Shown here piece after piece: positions 1 through 6,421 of a stretch of DNA of 13,308 nt. A model generated the notes under the pieces. The model was not told the origin of the DNA. It saw nothing but the letters and a program-made list of their open reading frames with translations, and did not search any database. Source of the stretch: an uncultured Collinsella sp. Its GTDB lineage: Bacteria; Actinomycetota; Coriobacteriia; Coriobacteriales; Coriobacteriaceae. The stretch covers positions 1 through 13,308 of the forward strand of contig CALINZ010000238.1 of assembly GCA_938045085.1 (NCBI GenBank), in the 5' to 3' direction. Position numbers and translations under genes: made by a program. Numbering within the stretch: position 1 is the stretch's first letter; every line of letters starts with the position of its first letter.

Positions 1-369
1 CAGGGCAGACAGCTGATGGGTATAGGTGGCAATGCCGCTCATTCGCTGCAGGTAGTTCAGCGCAACGCGCTCACCGGAAAGCAGGGCGCGTATATCGCCC
101 GTAACAACGGCCAGCTTCTGGCCGGGCTGTACGGTATCGCCGTCCCGGCAGAAGAATTCCACCTTGGCGCCGGGGTCCAGCAGCGTAAAGACGCGGGCAT
201 AGACCGCCAGACCGGCGACAATGCCGTCCTCCTTGGCAATCAGATCCACGGTGCCGGGGCAGGCATGGGGCATGACGGCGTTTGTGGAAACGTCCTCCTC
301 CGGAATATCCTCCCGCAGCGCTTGCAGCAGCAGCGGGTCTATATGCAGCAGCTGGGTGATCTCATTCAT
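1..369 (-). CDS. nadC: Nicotinate-nucleotide pyrophosphorylase (quinolinate phosphoribosyltransferase), 5' part only
   Basis: NadC decarboxylates quinolinate and joins it to PRPP to give nicotinate mononucleotide, the last step of the de novo branch to NAD. Only the first 123 codons are present; the gene continues past base 1. The translation starts MNEITQLLHIDPLLLQALRE and carries typical N-terminal NadC features: the DI..EDVST segment, KEDGIVAGL, a VF..LDPGA stretch, VQPGQKLAVVTG and the conserved GERVALNYLQRMSGIAT helix. The ATG at 369 is chosen because an AGAGGAG ribosome site lies 8 bases upstream and the family start fits. It overlaps the end of nadB by 8 bases, so the two are probably translationally coupled. 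Codon use (CGG, CCG, ATA, ACA) differs from the CGC/CCC style of the genes further right and matches the 3' part of nadB, suggesting a shared foreign origin (inference). Confidence 0.93.
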   Translation of the reverse strand, partial: MNEITQLLHIDPLLLQALREDIPEEDVSTNAVMPHACPGTVDLIAKEDGIVAGLAVYARVFTLLDPGAKVEFFCRDGDTVQPGQKLAVVTGDIRALLSGERVALNYLQRMSGIATYTHQLSAL

Positions 370-1735
370 GGTTTTTACTCCTCTCAATAGCGGTCAGAAC
401 CTCCTGCCGATACGCGGCAAACAGCGGTTCCTGTTCACGGTATGGGGCCAAATCGGGCTTATCGCCTGTAAAGACAGGCGGTTCTCCGTATAGTATATCA
501 TCTGCCGCGCGCTGTGCAAAGACCAAAGATTCCAGCAGGGAATTGCTGGCCAGACGGTTCCTTCCGTGGACGCCGTTGCAGCTGGTTTCCCCTACGGCGT
601 ATAAATGATCCATGGAAGTGTGGCTGTTTTTGTTGACCCAGATGCCGCCCATAAAGTAGTGCTGCGTGGGCGTAACGGGGATGGGCTCGTCCAGGATGTC
701 GCGGCCGTCCTCAAGGCAGCGCGCGCGGATGTTGGCAAAGTGCCCGGTCACCACGTCGCGCTCGACGGGAGCAAAGCTCAGCCACTCGTGCTCGGTGCCG
801 TCCTGCTTCATCTGCTCGCGGATGGCGGCGGCGACCACATCGCGCGGTTGAAGCTCGTCGGTAAAGCGCTCGCCGGCGGCGTTGAGCAAAATCGCGCCCT
901 CGCCGCGGCAGCTCTCGCTGATCAGGAAGGTGCGGCCCGGCTGCGGCGAGAACAGTCCCGTGGGGTGGATCTGCACGTAGTCCAGGTGCTCCATCTTAAT
1001 GCCATGCTCCTGAGCGATGTAGCAGGCATCGCCCGTGAGCTGCGGGTAGTTGGTCGAGTGGTCGTATACGCCGCCGATACCGCCCGTCGCCCACAGCGTA
1101 TGGCGGGCATGGATCTCAAACGGCTCGCCGGCATGCACGCCCTCGGCGGCATTTGCCAGCTCGTCGGCGGGACGAACCGAGTTGTCCTCGTCCACGGAAA
1201 CGGCAACGACGCCGGTGCACACCGTGGCGCCATCACGCTCGCCCGTCAGGATGTCGGTCATGGCCACGTGCTCCAAAATCTGCACGTTATCCAGCTTGCG
1301 AACGGCCTGGAGCAGCTTGGTCGTAATCTCCTTGCCCGTAATATCGGCATGGAAGGCAATGCGCGGACGGCTGTGCGCGCCCTCGCGGGTAAAGTCGAGG
1401 CTGCCGTCAGCCTTGCGCTCAAAATCCACGCCCATGGCCAGCAGGTCGTTGATGACCGAACGGCTCGAGCGGATCATGATGTCTACGCTCTCGCGGCGGT
1501 TCTCGTAATGGCCGGCGTGCATGGTGTCCTCAAAGAAGGCATCGTAGTCAGAACCCTCGGGCAGTACGCAGATGCCGCCCTGTGCGAGCATCGAATCGCA
1601 CTCGTCGACGGCGCCCTTGGAGAGCATGATTACGCGCGCGCTCGTCGGCAGATTGAGAGCCGCATACAGGCCCGCCACGCCGCAACCGGCAATGACGACG
1701 TCACACTCCATATCGGGGTATTGTTTGGTTTCCAC
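362..1735 (-). CDS. nadB: L-aspartate oxidase
   Basis: NadB is a soluble FAD enzyme that oxidises L-aspartate to iminoaspartate, the substrate of NadA. The 457-residue product has the FAD-binding dinucleotide motif GCGVAG at residues 17-22, the AQGGI flavin-domain motif, QIHPTG with His257, the SESCRGEGAILLN and RDVVAAAI arginine motifs, and HYFMGGI with His359; these are the fumarate-reductase/aspartate-oxidase active-site elements. It is shorter than the E. coli enzyme (about 540 residues), ending soon after the last FAD-domain helix, so the C-terminal helical domain is largely missing, as in short NadB forms. The GTG start at 1735 has AGGGAGAGG six bases upstream; an in-frame ATG at 1780 would add 15 residues but has a weaker site. 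It lies 56 bases after nadA and overlaps nadC. The last ~95 codons differ in composition from the rest (see findings). Confidence 0.95.
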   Translation of the reverse strand: METKQYPDMECDVVIAGCGVAGLYAALNLPTSARVIMLSKGAVDECDSMLAQGGICVLPEGSDYDAFFEDTMHAGHYENRRESVDIMIRSSRSVINDLLAMGVDFERKADGSLDFTREGAHSRPRIAFHADITGKEITTKLLQAVRKLDNVQILEHVAMTDILTGERDGATVCTGVVAVSVDEDNSVRPADELANAAEGVHAGEPFEIHARHTLWATGGIGGVYDHSTNYPQLTGDACYIAQEHGIKMEHLDYVQIHPTGLFSPQPGRTFLISESCRGEGAILLNAAGERFTDELQPRDVVAAAIREQMKQDGTEHEWLSFAPVERDVVTGHFANIRARCLEDGRDILDEPIPVTPTQHYFMGGIWVNKNSHTSMDHLYAVGETSCNGVHGRNRLASNSLLESLVFAQRAADDILYGEPPVFTGDKPDLAPYREQEPLFAAYRQEVLTAIERSKNHE

Positions 1736-1791
1736 AGGAATCCTCTCCCTTGTACTGTGGCATAAGGGATGGTCCCTCATGTCACATTGCC

Positions 1792-2817
1792 TTAGCGCGC
1801 CGCGTACTCGAGCATGCGGTCGAGCGTGAGCTTGGCCTGATCGGCGGCCTCGTCCGACACGCCGATCTGCACCTCGCCCTCGCCCGTCTCCAGGCAGTGC
1901 ACGAGCTTTTCGAGCGTGATGAGATCCATGTTGACGCAGGTGGGCTGCACCGCGGGGAAGTAGAACTTCTTGCCGGTGCCCTCGCAGCGGCGCTCAAGCT
2001 CGTAGAGCACGCCGCGGACCGTCACGATGATGAACTCGCTCGCGTCCGACTCCTCGGCGTACTTGATGATGCCGGCGGTGGAGCCGATGTAGTCGGCCTC
2101 GGCAAGGACGTCGGCTTTACACTCTGGGTGCGCCAGCACAAGTGCGTCGGGATGCGCCTCCTGCGCGTCGACGATCTGCTCGACGGTGATGATGTGATGA
2201 CGCGGGCAGTAGCCCTTGTTGAGGATGACGTGCTTTTGCGGCACCTGCTCGGCCACAAAGCGGCCCAGGTTCTGGTCGGGAATGAACAGGATATGCTGCT
2301 GCGACAGCTCGGAGACGATCTTGACGGCGTTGGAGCTGGTGACGCACACGTCACTCCAGCTCTTGATCTCAACCGTCGAGTTGACGTAGCAGACCACGGC
2401 AAGGTCATCGCCATACTCGGCGCGCGCCGCGTCGACCGTCTCGCGCTTGACCATATGAGCCATGGGGCAGTCCGCACCCGGCTCGGGCAGCAGCACGGTT
2501 TTGGTGGGGTTGAGCAGCTTGGCGCTCTCGCCCATAAACTCCACGCCGCACAGCACGATCGTCTGCTGCGGCAGGCTCTTGGCAAGCTTTGCCAGGTAGA
2601 AGCTATCGCCGACGTAATCGGCAACGGCTTGGACCTCGGGCGTCACATAGTAGTGTGCCAGGATCACCGCGTCACGTTGGGTTTTTAGTTGCCGAATGGC
2701 CTCGACGAGCTCTGCGGGCACCAGCGCCGCACGCTCCGTTGCCGTCGTTGCCGATGCTAGGCCGGCCGCGATATCGCGTGCAAGCTCCGACGCATCCATG
2801 TTCGCGCTCTGTGCCAT
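1792..2817 (-). CDS. nadA: Quinolinate synthase
   Basis: NadA is a [4Fe-4S] dehydratase that condenses iminoaspartate with dihydroxyacetone phosphate to give quinolinate. The 341-residue protein shows the family signatures in order: AVILAHYYVTPEVQAVADYV near the N-terminus, SFYLAK, VLCGVEFMGESAKLLNP with the first cluster Cys, the GADCPMAHMV segment, VCYVNSTVEIKSWSDVCVTS, LAHPECKADV with the second cluster Cys, the YIGSTAGII phosphate-binding segment, and FPAVQPTCVNM with the third cluster Cys. The length is normal for the family. The ATG at 2817 is preferred to the adjacent TTG at 2820 because GAGAGGGG then sits five bases upstream. It is the first gene of the nadABC operon and is led by a clear promoter and operator just upstream. 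Confidence 0.96.
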   Translation of the reverse strand: MAQSANMDASELARDIAAGLASATTATERAALVPAELVEAIRQLKTQRDAVILAHYYVTPEVQAVADYVGDSFYLAKLAKSLPQQTIVLCGVEFMGESAKLLNPTKTVLLPEPGADCPMAHMVKRETVDAARAEYGDDLAVVCYVNSTVEIKSWSDVCVTSSNAVKIVSELSQQHILFIPDQNLGRFVAEQVPQKHVILNKGYCPRHHIITVEQIVDAQEAHPDALVLAHPECKADVLAEADYIGSTAGIIKYAEESDASEFIIVTVRGVLYELERRCEGTGKKFYFPAVQPTCVNMDLITLEKLVHCLETGEGEVQIGVSDEAADQAKLTLDRMLEYAAR

Positions 2818-2852
2818 CAAGGCCCCTCTCTTTTGGCGAATCTTGGGGCTTT

Positions 2853-2881
2853 AGTATGACACCTAGGTTTACAGCTGACAA
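2853..2881 (-). promoter_or_regulatory. Sigma70-type promoter of nadABC
   Basis: On the minus strand a -35 element TTGTCA (2881-2876, five of six matches to consensus) is followed by exactly 17 bases and a -10 element CATACT (2858-2853, four of six). Transcription would start near 2846, leaving a leader of about 30 bases before the nadA ATG. The -35 box overlaps the spacer of the inverted repeat 2859-2902 and the -10 box abuts its edge, so a protein bound there would block polymerase. The start site is inferred from sequence only. Confidence 0.65.
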
Positions 2882-2902
2882 GACAGCTGTAAACCTAGGT
2901 GT
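2859..2902. promoter_or_regulatory. Perfect 19-bp inverted repeat, probable operator of nadABC
   Basis: The left arm ACACCTAGGTTTACAGCTG (2859-2877) and its exact reverse complement (2884-2902) are separated by six bases. Each arm contains two smaller palindromes, ACCTAGGT and CAGCTG, so the site could hold more than one dimer. It covers the spacer and -35 region of the nad promoter. NAD genes are controlled by NiaR, NrtR or NadR in different bacteria; which of these, if any, acts here cannot be told from the sequence. The repeat is not followed by a T-run on either strand, so a terminator is unlikely, and it lies upstream of both divergent genes, where none is expected. Confidence 0.75.
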
Positions 2903-3109
2903 AAAGTTGGAATAAAGATTCAATCATGCGGCGGGTCCATTTTCGAACCGGCAAGCTGAGGATAGTCGAGCTCTCGATAGCGCAGGAGGCATCTCTCGCC
3001 ACCGCAATACTGCTCGGCGCGAGTTGCGCACCGTGGGGCGCAGACGGGGTGTTCCCCCGCGGGCGGCGCGCACCCAATGTGGCAAAATCGAACTACTAAG
3101 GGGGCCCGA

Positions 3110-3832
3110 ATGCTCAAGATCATCGCCTGCGACGACGACGTCGTTTTTCTAGATAGACTGCACCGGATGATCGACCGCTGGTCGACCGAGACGGGTACAG
3201 CAGTCGACGTTGCGCTCGTCACGCGCGGCGAGGACTTGCTGGCCCGCCATGCCGCATCGCGTGCCGACATCATTCTGCTCGACATGATCATGCCACTCGT
3301 CAACGGCATGGACACCGCACGGGAGCTGCGCCAATCCGACACCGCCGTGCGTCTGGTGTTCCTCACCTCATCGCCCGAGTTCGCGCTGGAGTCCTATGAG
3401 GTCCGCGCCTTCGACTACCTGCTCAAGCCCGTGATTTACGAACGCTTGGCGCAGTTGCTCGACGAGCTTTCGAGCATGCGACCCGCCGCGACCGATGAGC
3501 TCGTAACCAAAACGTCCTTTGGCTACCATGCCCTGCGCCTGTCCGATATCGAATACGCCGAGGCCCGCAACAAGCACGTGGTATTCCACCTGCGCGATGG
3601 GCGCGATATCGAGGCGCTCGAGCCGTTCCGCAACATCGAGGACCAGCTAGCCAAAAACGCGAGCTTCTTTAAATGTCACCGCAGCTACCAGGTTAATCTG
3701 CGCAATATCGACCACTTCAACCGCACGGATATCGTCATGCGATCGGGCGCTTGCATCCCGCTGGCGCGCAGCTGCAAGCAGGGTTTCCAGGATGCCTACT
3801 TTGCAGCCCGGTTCGAGGGCGGGAGGCGCTGA
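3110..3832 (+). CDS. LytTR-family response regulator
   Basis: A cytoplasmic two-component regulator of 240 residues. Residues 1-120 form a receiver domain with acidic pocket Asp8/Asp9, phospho-acceptor Asp58 in IILLDMIMP, Thr86 and Lys106 in LLKP. Residues about 130-235 form a LytTR DNA-binding domain, with the typical IEYAEARNKHVVFH strand, the FFKCHRSYQVNL motif and a C-terminal IPLAR strand. This architecture is that of AgrA and similar regulators, which often control peptide-signalling, bacteriocin or surface genes. The ATG at 3110 has AAGGGGG about six bases upstream and gives a canonical receiver start; an ATG at 3077 would add 11 unconvincing residues. The stop overlaps the start of the kinase gene by one base (TGATG), so the two are co-translated. 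The target promoters are unknown. Confidence 0.93.
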   Translation: MLKIIACDDDVVFLDRLHRMIDRWSTETGTAVDVALVTRGEDLLARHAASRADIILLDMIMPLVNGMDTARELRQSDTAVRLVFLTSSPEFALESYEVRAFDYLLKPVIYERLAQLLDELSSMRPAATDELVTKTSFGYHALRLSDIEYAEARNKHVVFHLRDGRDIEALEPFRNIEDQLAKNASFFKCHRSYQVNLRNIDHFNRTDIVMRSGACIPLARSCKQGFQDAYFAARFEGGRR

Positions 3833-5109
3833 TGCTCCCCACGGTCGAGATGTTACTTTGGGCAATCCACCACGCAACGACCCTACTTTTTGGCGTTTTT
3901 GCCTCGGCGGCGCTCTGCGGCATCGAGATTAACCGGCGTCATGCGCTTGAGCTGGTGATGGTCGGCGCCGTAACCGGATGCGCATTCGGCCTCGCCGATG
4001 CCGTCGGCGGCGAGCTTTTCGCGCGCCAGGCATATCCGCTCGTCGTGCATCTGCCGCTCGTCATCTATCTGTGCGCGCGCTATCGCCTGAGCCCGCTGCT
4101 CGTTGTGCTGGGCGTCACCAGTGCTTATCTGAGCTGCCAGTTCAGCAACTGGATGGGCATCGCCGCGCTCGCCGCCACCGACTCGCAAATCGCGTACTAC
4201 GTGGCACGCATTATCACCACGGCCGTCGTCTTTGCGATCCTGCTGCATTGTGCCAGCGACATCGGTCCGCGCCTGGCGGTCAAAAGCCCCACCGAGCTCG
4301 AAATTTTGCTCATTCTGCCGCTTGTCTATTACATCTTTGACTACGCCACCAATGTCTACACTACGCTCTTCCACTCGGGCTCCGTGGTGACGGTTGAGTT
4401 TTTGGCGTTTGCGCTTTGCGCGTTCTACCTTATGTTTCTTGCTGTGTATCTACGTGAATACGAGGCAAAGGAAATTGCCGAGCGCGAGCGCTGGATGCTC
4501 GCGACCCGCGACAGCGCAGCCATCAAGGAGCTCGAGGCTTGGCGCCAATCTGGACGCGAGCTTTCGGTCCTCCGCCATGACATGCGGCACTTCCTGCGCG
4601 GCCTTGCGGCTTTGATCGAGGAGGGCCACATCGTCGAGGCGCTCGAGCGCATCGACGAGCTCTGTGAGACGAACGACCGCACCGCCGTGCGCCGCTACTG
4701 CGTCAACGACACGGTCAATATCGCGCTTTCGTCATTTAGCCCCGATATCAACCGAAACGGCATCACCGCCGATTTGCGCGCTGCCGTGCCCGAGAGCGTC
4801 CATGTAGCCGACGTCGATCTGTTTAGCGTGCTCTCAAACGCCCTGGACAACGCCATCGTCGCCGCGAGCGCCGCTCCCCAGGGCAAGCGATTTGTCAATC
4901 TGGATCTGCGTTGCGAGGACGGTCAACTGCTCCTTTTGGTCTCCAACACGTTTGGGCGCCCGCCGCGCATGGTCGACGGCGTGCCCGTGGCCGGGCACAC
5001 CGGACACGGCTTTGGAACCAAAAGCATTAAGCTTGCCGTCGAGCGCATGAACGGCAACTGCCAGTTCCGCATCAACGGCGACCGGTTTGAGCTGCGCGCC
5101 GTGATGTAA
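3832..5109 (+). CDS. Membrane sensor histidine kinase, GHKL (AgrC-like) type
   Basis: The cognate sensor for the LytTR regulator, 425 residues. Residues 1-205 hold about six or seven hydrophobic segments (near 8-30, 40-58, 66-82, 86-104, 121-140, 155-172, 184-206), an entirely membrane-embedded sensor with no large extracellular domain, as in peptide-sensing HPK10 kinases. A charged helix (208-245) leads to the H-box LRHDMRH with His249 as the phosphorylated residue. The GHKL ATPase domain has the N-box SNALDNAI (335-342) and the G-box GHGFGTKSI (391-399). The start at 3832 is set by GGGAGG five bases upstream and by the TGATG overlap with the regulator. No signal-peptide gene of the AgrD type, or its processing protease, was seen beside it, so the ligand is unknown. 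Confidence 0.92.
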   Translation: MLPTVEMLLWAIHHATTLLFGVFASAALCGIEINRRHALELVMVGAVTGCAFGLADAVGGELFARQAYPLVVHLPLVIYLCARYRLSPLLVVLGVTSAYLSCQFSNWMGIAALAATDSQIAYYVARIITTAVVFAILLHCASDIGPRLAVKSPTELEILLILPLVYYIFDYATNVYTTLFHSGSVVTVEFLAFALCAFYLMFLAVYLREYEAKEIAERERWMLATRDSAAIKELEAWRQSGRELSVLRHDMRHFLRGLAALIEEGHIVEALERIDELCETNDRTAVRRYCVNDTVNIALSSFSPDINRNGITADLRAAVPESVHVADVDLFSVLSNALDNAIVAASAAPQGKRFVNLDLRCEDGQLLLLVSNTFGRPPRMVDGVPVAGHTGHGFGTKSIKLAVERMNGNCQFRINGDRFELRAVM

Positions 5110-5117
5110 GGCGCGAC

Positions 5118-5153
5118 AAGCCGGCGCTGGTCTCGACCCGCCAGGGCCGCCTT
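5118..5153. terminator. Possible hairpin between convergent genes
   Basis: Between the kinase stop and the end of the convergent minus-strand gene lies an imperfect stem: AAGCCGGCGCTGG (5118-5130) pairs with CCAGGGCCGCCTT (5141-5153) at 11 of 13 positions around a 10-base loop. There is no clear T-run on either side, so this is only a weak candidate for a shared terminator. Confidence 0.3.
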
Positions 5154-5168
5154 GCCGGCGCCAGTCCG

Positions 5169-5744
5169 CTACAGCGGCGCGGCTGCCGGGGTCAGCTGCT
5201 TGATGTATGCCCACATGCGCTGCTTGGCGGCTTTGTCAGTGAGCGCCGCCTCAAAACCGTCGAGCGCAAGCACACGACGACCCTGCACATGGGCGACCAA
5301 GCCGGGCTTGAGCATAGCGGTATCAAAGTCGTCGATTGCCACGAGCATGTCTGCATAGGTCTCGCGCATGGTATCGGCCGCGCGATCGTCCAGCAGCAGA
5401 ACCGCCTCGGGGTCCAAGGCCTCGAGCGCCTCGCGGAACAGCTCGCACGGCAGGCCCTCGCCTGTCGCAACCGCTCCGTCGCCCGCGCCGGCGACGCTCG
5501 CTAACACGCAAAAATCCTCTGGCGCGTAGCCAATGGCGCCGAGCGCCTTGCGCAGCGCGGCACCGTCCGGACCGGCAGCCAGCTCGCCGCCCGCACGCTC
5601 TGCATCGTCTAAATCACCTTTTACCAGCACAATCGGCGAGCACGCGTTGCCCGCGATACGCACGCCGCGACCCGCGAGCGATGCGAGCTCCTGCTCGGTC
5701 GCCTGGGCGATAGCTTCTTTTTTCTGGCTTTGTGACGTGGACAT
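5169..5744 (-). CDS. Uncharacterised protein resembling a uracil-DNA-glycosylase fold without catalytic motifs
   Basis: A 191-residue soluble protein with no signal peptide or membrane segment. I do not recognise it as a named gene. Its middle and end follow the pattern of family 4/5 uracil-DNA glycosylases: a hydrophobic strand (SPIVLVKGDLDDAE, 36-49) where those enzymes have the GE.PG active-site loop, then AAGPDGAALRKALGAIGY (56-73) like the FVG.AG.LL..ML..IG segment, a helix plus LDPEAVLLLDDRAADTM (110-126) like the P..I..LG..A strand, and KAAKQRMWAYIKQL (171-184) like the terminal K...W..L helix. The catalytic loop and the HP motif are absent, so DNA repair activity is doubtful. The ATG at 5744 has GGAG five bases upstream and is preferred to 5774. 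It is convergent with the kinase gene and divergent from trxA. The fold assignment is my inference; that it is a real gene is likely. Confidence 0.72.
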   Translation of the reverse strand: MSTSQSQKKEAIAQATEQELASLAGRGVRIAGNACSPIVLVKGDLDDAERAGGELAAGPDGAALRKALGAIGYAPEDFCVLASVAGAGDGAVATGEGLPCELFREALEALDPEAVLLLDDRAADTMRETYADMLVAIDDFDTAMLKPGLVAHVQGRRVLALDGFEAALTDKAAKQRMWAYIKQLTPAAAPL

Positions 5745-5772
5745 GCGCTCTCCAATCGTTTGCGTGCCCACC

Positions 5773-5778
5773 ATTATA
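5773..5778 (-). promoter_or_regulatory. -10 element for the glycosylase-like gene
   Basis: On the minus strand a perfect TATAAT lies about 29 bases upstream of the ATG at 5744, implying a short leader of about 20 bases. No good -35 box is seen at the normal distance, so this may be a weak or activator-dependent promoter. Confidence 0.45.
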
Positions 5779-5802
5779 TAAAAGAGCCGACCGCGAGTGG
5801 TT

Positions 5803-5826
5803 GCATTGCGGGCCGTTGGGTATAAG
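5803..5826 (+). promoter_or_regulatory. Possible trxA promoter
   Basis: A TATAAG box (5821-5826, five of six matches to the -10 consensus) lies about 55 bases upstream of the trxA start. The region 17 bases before it has only a poor -35 match (TGGTTG). Transcription would begin near 5833. This is weak evidence, supported mainly by its position in a divergent intergenic region. Confidence 0.35.
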
Positions 5827-5880
5827 CACGGTCGTACTGAGTTTTACGCGGCCGAGCCGCGTCGCACTATGGAGGTCACC

Positions 5881-6201
5881 ATGGCTGACATTAAGCAGAT
5901 TACCCCCGAGAACTTCGATTCCGTCGTTAACGGCAGCCTTCCCGTACTGGTTGATTTTTGGGCACCGTGGTGCGGTCCCTGTCGTTCGCTCTCGCCCATC
6001 GTTGACGAAGTGGCCGACGAGCTGGCTGGCAAACTTGCCGTCGCCAAATGCAACGTCGACGACAATCAGGACCTGGCCATGAAGTTTGGCGTCATGAGCA
6101 TCCCCACGCTGGTTGTCTTTAAGAACGGCGAGGAAATTGACCGCTCCGTTGGCGCGCTGCCCAAGGCCAGGCTGCAGGCGCTGCTTGAGAAGCATCTGTA
6201 A
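5881..6201 (+). CDS. trxA: Thioredoxin
   Basis: A small cytoplasmic disulfide reductase of 106 residues, the normal thioredoxin length; it passes electrons from thioredoxin reductase to ribonucleotide reductase, peroxiredoxins and other targets. The active site WCGPC has Cys31 and Cys34 within VDFWAPWCGPC, the cis-proline is Pro75 in SIPT, and the LVVFKNGEEIDRSVGA strand-turn is typical. There is one extra Cys at position 57. The ATG at 5881 follows GGAGG at a five-base spacing; an upstream ATG at 5869 overlaps that ribosome site and is not used. It stands alone, divergent from the glycosylase-like gene and separated from the nickel block by a strong terminator. Confidence 0.96.
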   Translation: MADIKQITPENFDSVVNGSLPVLVDFWAPWCGPCRSLSPIVDEVADELAGKLAVAKCNVDDNQDLAMKFGVMSIPTLVVFKNGEEIDRSVGALPKARLQALLEKHL

Positions 6202-6227
6202 TACGCCGGTCATGCGCTGCCGTCCAT

Positions 6228-6271
6228 GAGCGGTTTTGCGCCGCTCACCGGAGAGCCGGGCGCTGCGCCCG
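6228..6271 (+). other. Run of short hairpins downstream of trxA
   Basis: Three adjacent inverted repeats: GAGCGG/CCGCTC (6228-6233 with 6241-6246, seven-base loop), CCGG/CCGG around AGAG (about 6248-6259), and CGGGCG/CGCCCG (6257-6262 with 6266-6271, three-base loop). The second and third share bases and cannot form together. They lie in the trxA 3' untranslated region. High GC makes short stems common by chance, so function is uncertain. Confidence 0.35.
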
Positions 6272-6311
6272 CGACCACGGATAGTATGGTAGTCACAAAC
6301 AGCCCCCAGTG

Positions 6312-6349
6312 AACGGGTGCGGGTCAGACAGACTCGCACCCGTTTTCTT
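6312..6349 (+). terminator. Intrinsic terminator after trxA
   Basis: AACGGGTGCGGGTC (6312-6325) pairs with GACTCGCACCCGTT (6331-6344) over 14 base pairs with a single G-U pair and a five-base AGACA loop, followed directly by TTCTT. This is a textbook rho-independent terminator for plus-strand transcription. It lies 110 bases after the trxA stop and about 70 bases before the next gene, so it separates trxA from the nickel/hyp block. Confidence 0.85.
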
Positions 6350-6421
6350 ATGCGGCGATGCGCAAAGCGGGCGTAGTAGAATCTGAACCACTGATTAGAC
6401 CCGTACAAAAGGAGACTTTCC

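Noticed and set aside
605..1765. Plus-strand open frame of 386 codons opposite nadB
   Set aside because: Antisense shadow of nadB; no ribosome site or protein family pattern.
1736..1780. Upstream ATG at 1780 as the nadB start
   Set aside because: It would add 15 residues not seen in typical NadB proteins; the GTG at 1735 has a strong ribosome site and places the FAD motif at the usual distance from the start. It cannot be fully excluded.
6202..6421. NikR operator of the E. coli type (GTATGA-N16-TCATAC) before the nickel block
   Set aside because: Only an isolated GTATG half-site near 6284 was seen by eye, with no matching partner at the right distance.
6202..6421. Riboswitch (cobalamin or NiCo type) upstream of the small protein and nikR
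   Set aside because: The region has hairpins, but the conserved core sequences of these riboswitches could not be found; the terminator is explained by trxA.
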